Shown here piece by piece: positions 12,156-12,844 of a DNA stretch of 12,844 nucleotides. Within the stretch, counting starts at the first letter, position 1, and every line of letters begins with the position of its first letter. The translations under genes and the position numbers were made by a program. Source of the stretch: Candidatus Nitrosopumilus sp. (GTDB lineage Archaea; Thermoproteota; Nitrososphaeria; Nitrososphaerales; Nitrosopumilaceae). Under the pieces are notes generated by a model. That model was not told the origin of the DNA. It searched no databases and was given only the letters and a program-made list of their open reading frames with translations. Location: positions 1 through 12,844 of the forward strand of contig JAEMQG010000138.1 in NCBI GenBank assembly GCA_022758935.1, written 5' to 3'.

Positions 12156-12844
12156 ATGGACCAGATAAAACAAAATCCAGAATCAAATCAAAAATTACAT
12201 AACGAGAAAACCAAAGTGGCAATCATATCGATAATTGCATCTGCAGCACTTACAATTCTAAAATTGATTGTTGGGGTTTCTACCAATAGCCTTGGAATCT
12301 TATCTGAAGCATTTCATTCTGGATTAGATATTGTTGCTGCAGTAATGACATTTTATGCAATACGTATTGCAATGCGACCACATGATTTGAGATACACCTA
12401 TGGTTATGCAAAACATGAAAGTCTAGCAAGTTTAACTGAAATAATTTTACTATTCATTGTTGCGGGATGGATATTTTACGAAGGAATACATCGAATATTT
12501 TTTGAGCCAATCCAACCCACTGTAACGATTTTTTCAATAGGGATAATGGTTGTGTCAATTATAGTAGATTTTGGAAGATCAAAGGCGTTGTACCGTGTTG
12601 CAAAAAAATCTAAAAGCCAAGCCTTGGAAGCAGACGCACTTCATTTTAAAGCAGACATGATTACATCTGCGATTGTTATAGTGGGATTGTTAGCTGTATT
12701 TCTATTAAACATCCCCAACGCCGATGCCTATGCTGCAATTGTCATTGCAGGTATGATAATTTACACATCCCTTGGTCTTGGCAGAAGAACATTAGATGTT
12801 CTTTTGGACAAGGCACCAAAAGGAATCTACACACAGATAATAAA
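12156..12844 (+). CDS. Cation diffusion facilitator (CDF) metal exporter, 3' partial
   Basis: The first 229 residues are present and the gene runs off the window. After a hydrophilic front, helices appear at about 20-42, 47-70, 93-112, 123-140, 165-184 and 191-208. The metal site of helix 2 is HSGLD (His54, Asp58) and that of helix 5 is HFKAD (His163, Asp167), with the family segment DLRYTYGYAKHE between helices 2 and 3. An H/D plus H/D site is the arrangement found in zinc-type members such as ZnT, whereas bacterial YiiP has D/D plus H/D and manganese members have Asp-rich sites. It should export Zn2+ or a similar divalent ion by proton exchange. The cytoplasmic C-terminal domain is missing only because the window ends. 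Confidence 0.92.
   Translation, partial: MDQIKQNPESNQKLHNEKTKVAIISIIASAALTILKLIVGVSTNSLGILSEAFHSGLDIVAAVMTFYAIRIAMRPHDLRYTYGYAKHESLASLTEIILLFIVAGWIFYEGIHRIFFEPIQPTVTIFSIGIMVVSIIVDFGRSKALYRVAKKSKSQALEADALHFKADMITSAIVIVGLLAVFLLNIPNADAYAAIVIAGMIIYTSLGLGRRTLDVLLDKAPKGIYTQII

Overview
This is an AT-rich archaeal window that most resembles an ammonia-oxidising thaumarchaeon (Nitrosopumilus/Nitrososphaera type). The evidence is a class II tRNA-Ser, TATA boxes about 22-30 bases upstream of start codons with little or no leader, frequent TTG starts, a membrane-anchored plastocyanin-like cupredoxin, a regulator with a TRASH metal-binding domain, and many small proteins. I could not run a search, so the lineage is inferred.

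Layout. 1-166 is the tail of a collagen-like (Gly-X-Y) surface protein. 167-930 is gene-poor and holds one possible 45-residue gene that looks frameshifted. From about 901 to 5801 the window is framed by two near-identical 156-base direct repeats, each carrying a whole tRNA-Ser gene (931-1017 and 5676-5762). A third, partial copy starts at 2037, exactly at the 3' acceptor strand of the tRNA. These repeats divide the region into a 1.0 kb segment with two tiny genes and a 3.7 kb segment with a metal/redox module. That module has a BNR/Asp-box beta-propeller protein on the plus strand. Facing it on the minus strand is a cluster of a CcdA/DsbD-like membrane protein, a 43-residue YHS protein, a small thioredoxin-like protein and an AsnC-type regulator fused to a TRASH domain. 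The repeats look like attachment or recombination scars, but no integrase or transposase is present. The left tRNA copy has an ACU anticodon and other decay-type transitions.

5883-9963 is a tightly packed minus-strand operon in the order P-loop NTPase (DUF1611/MobB-like), ABC exporter, M14 zinc carboxypeptidase. The stop and start codons abut or overlap, so the three products probably act together. Making, trimming and exporting a small amide- or peptide-like compound is a possible role, but this is inference. It is the best candidate here for an undescribed system. An inverted repeat and an 11-codon upstream reading frame sit in its leader.

10221-11207 is a plus-strand operon of a winged-helix regulator and two small three-helix membrane proteins with histidines in or near their helices. 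11442-12029 is a tethered blue-copper cupredoxin. The window ends inside a cation diffusion facilitator (CDF) transporter that starts at 12156. Metal handling (copper, zinc, thiol redox) therefore recurs across the window.
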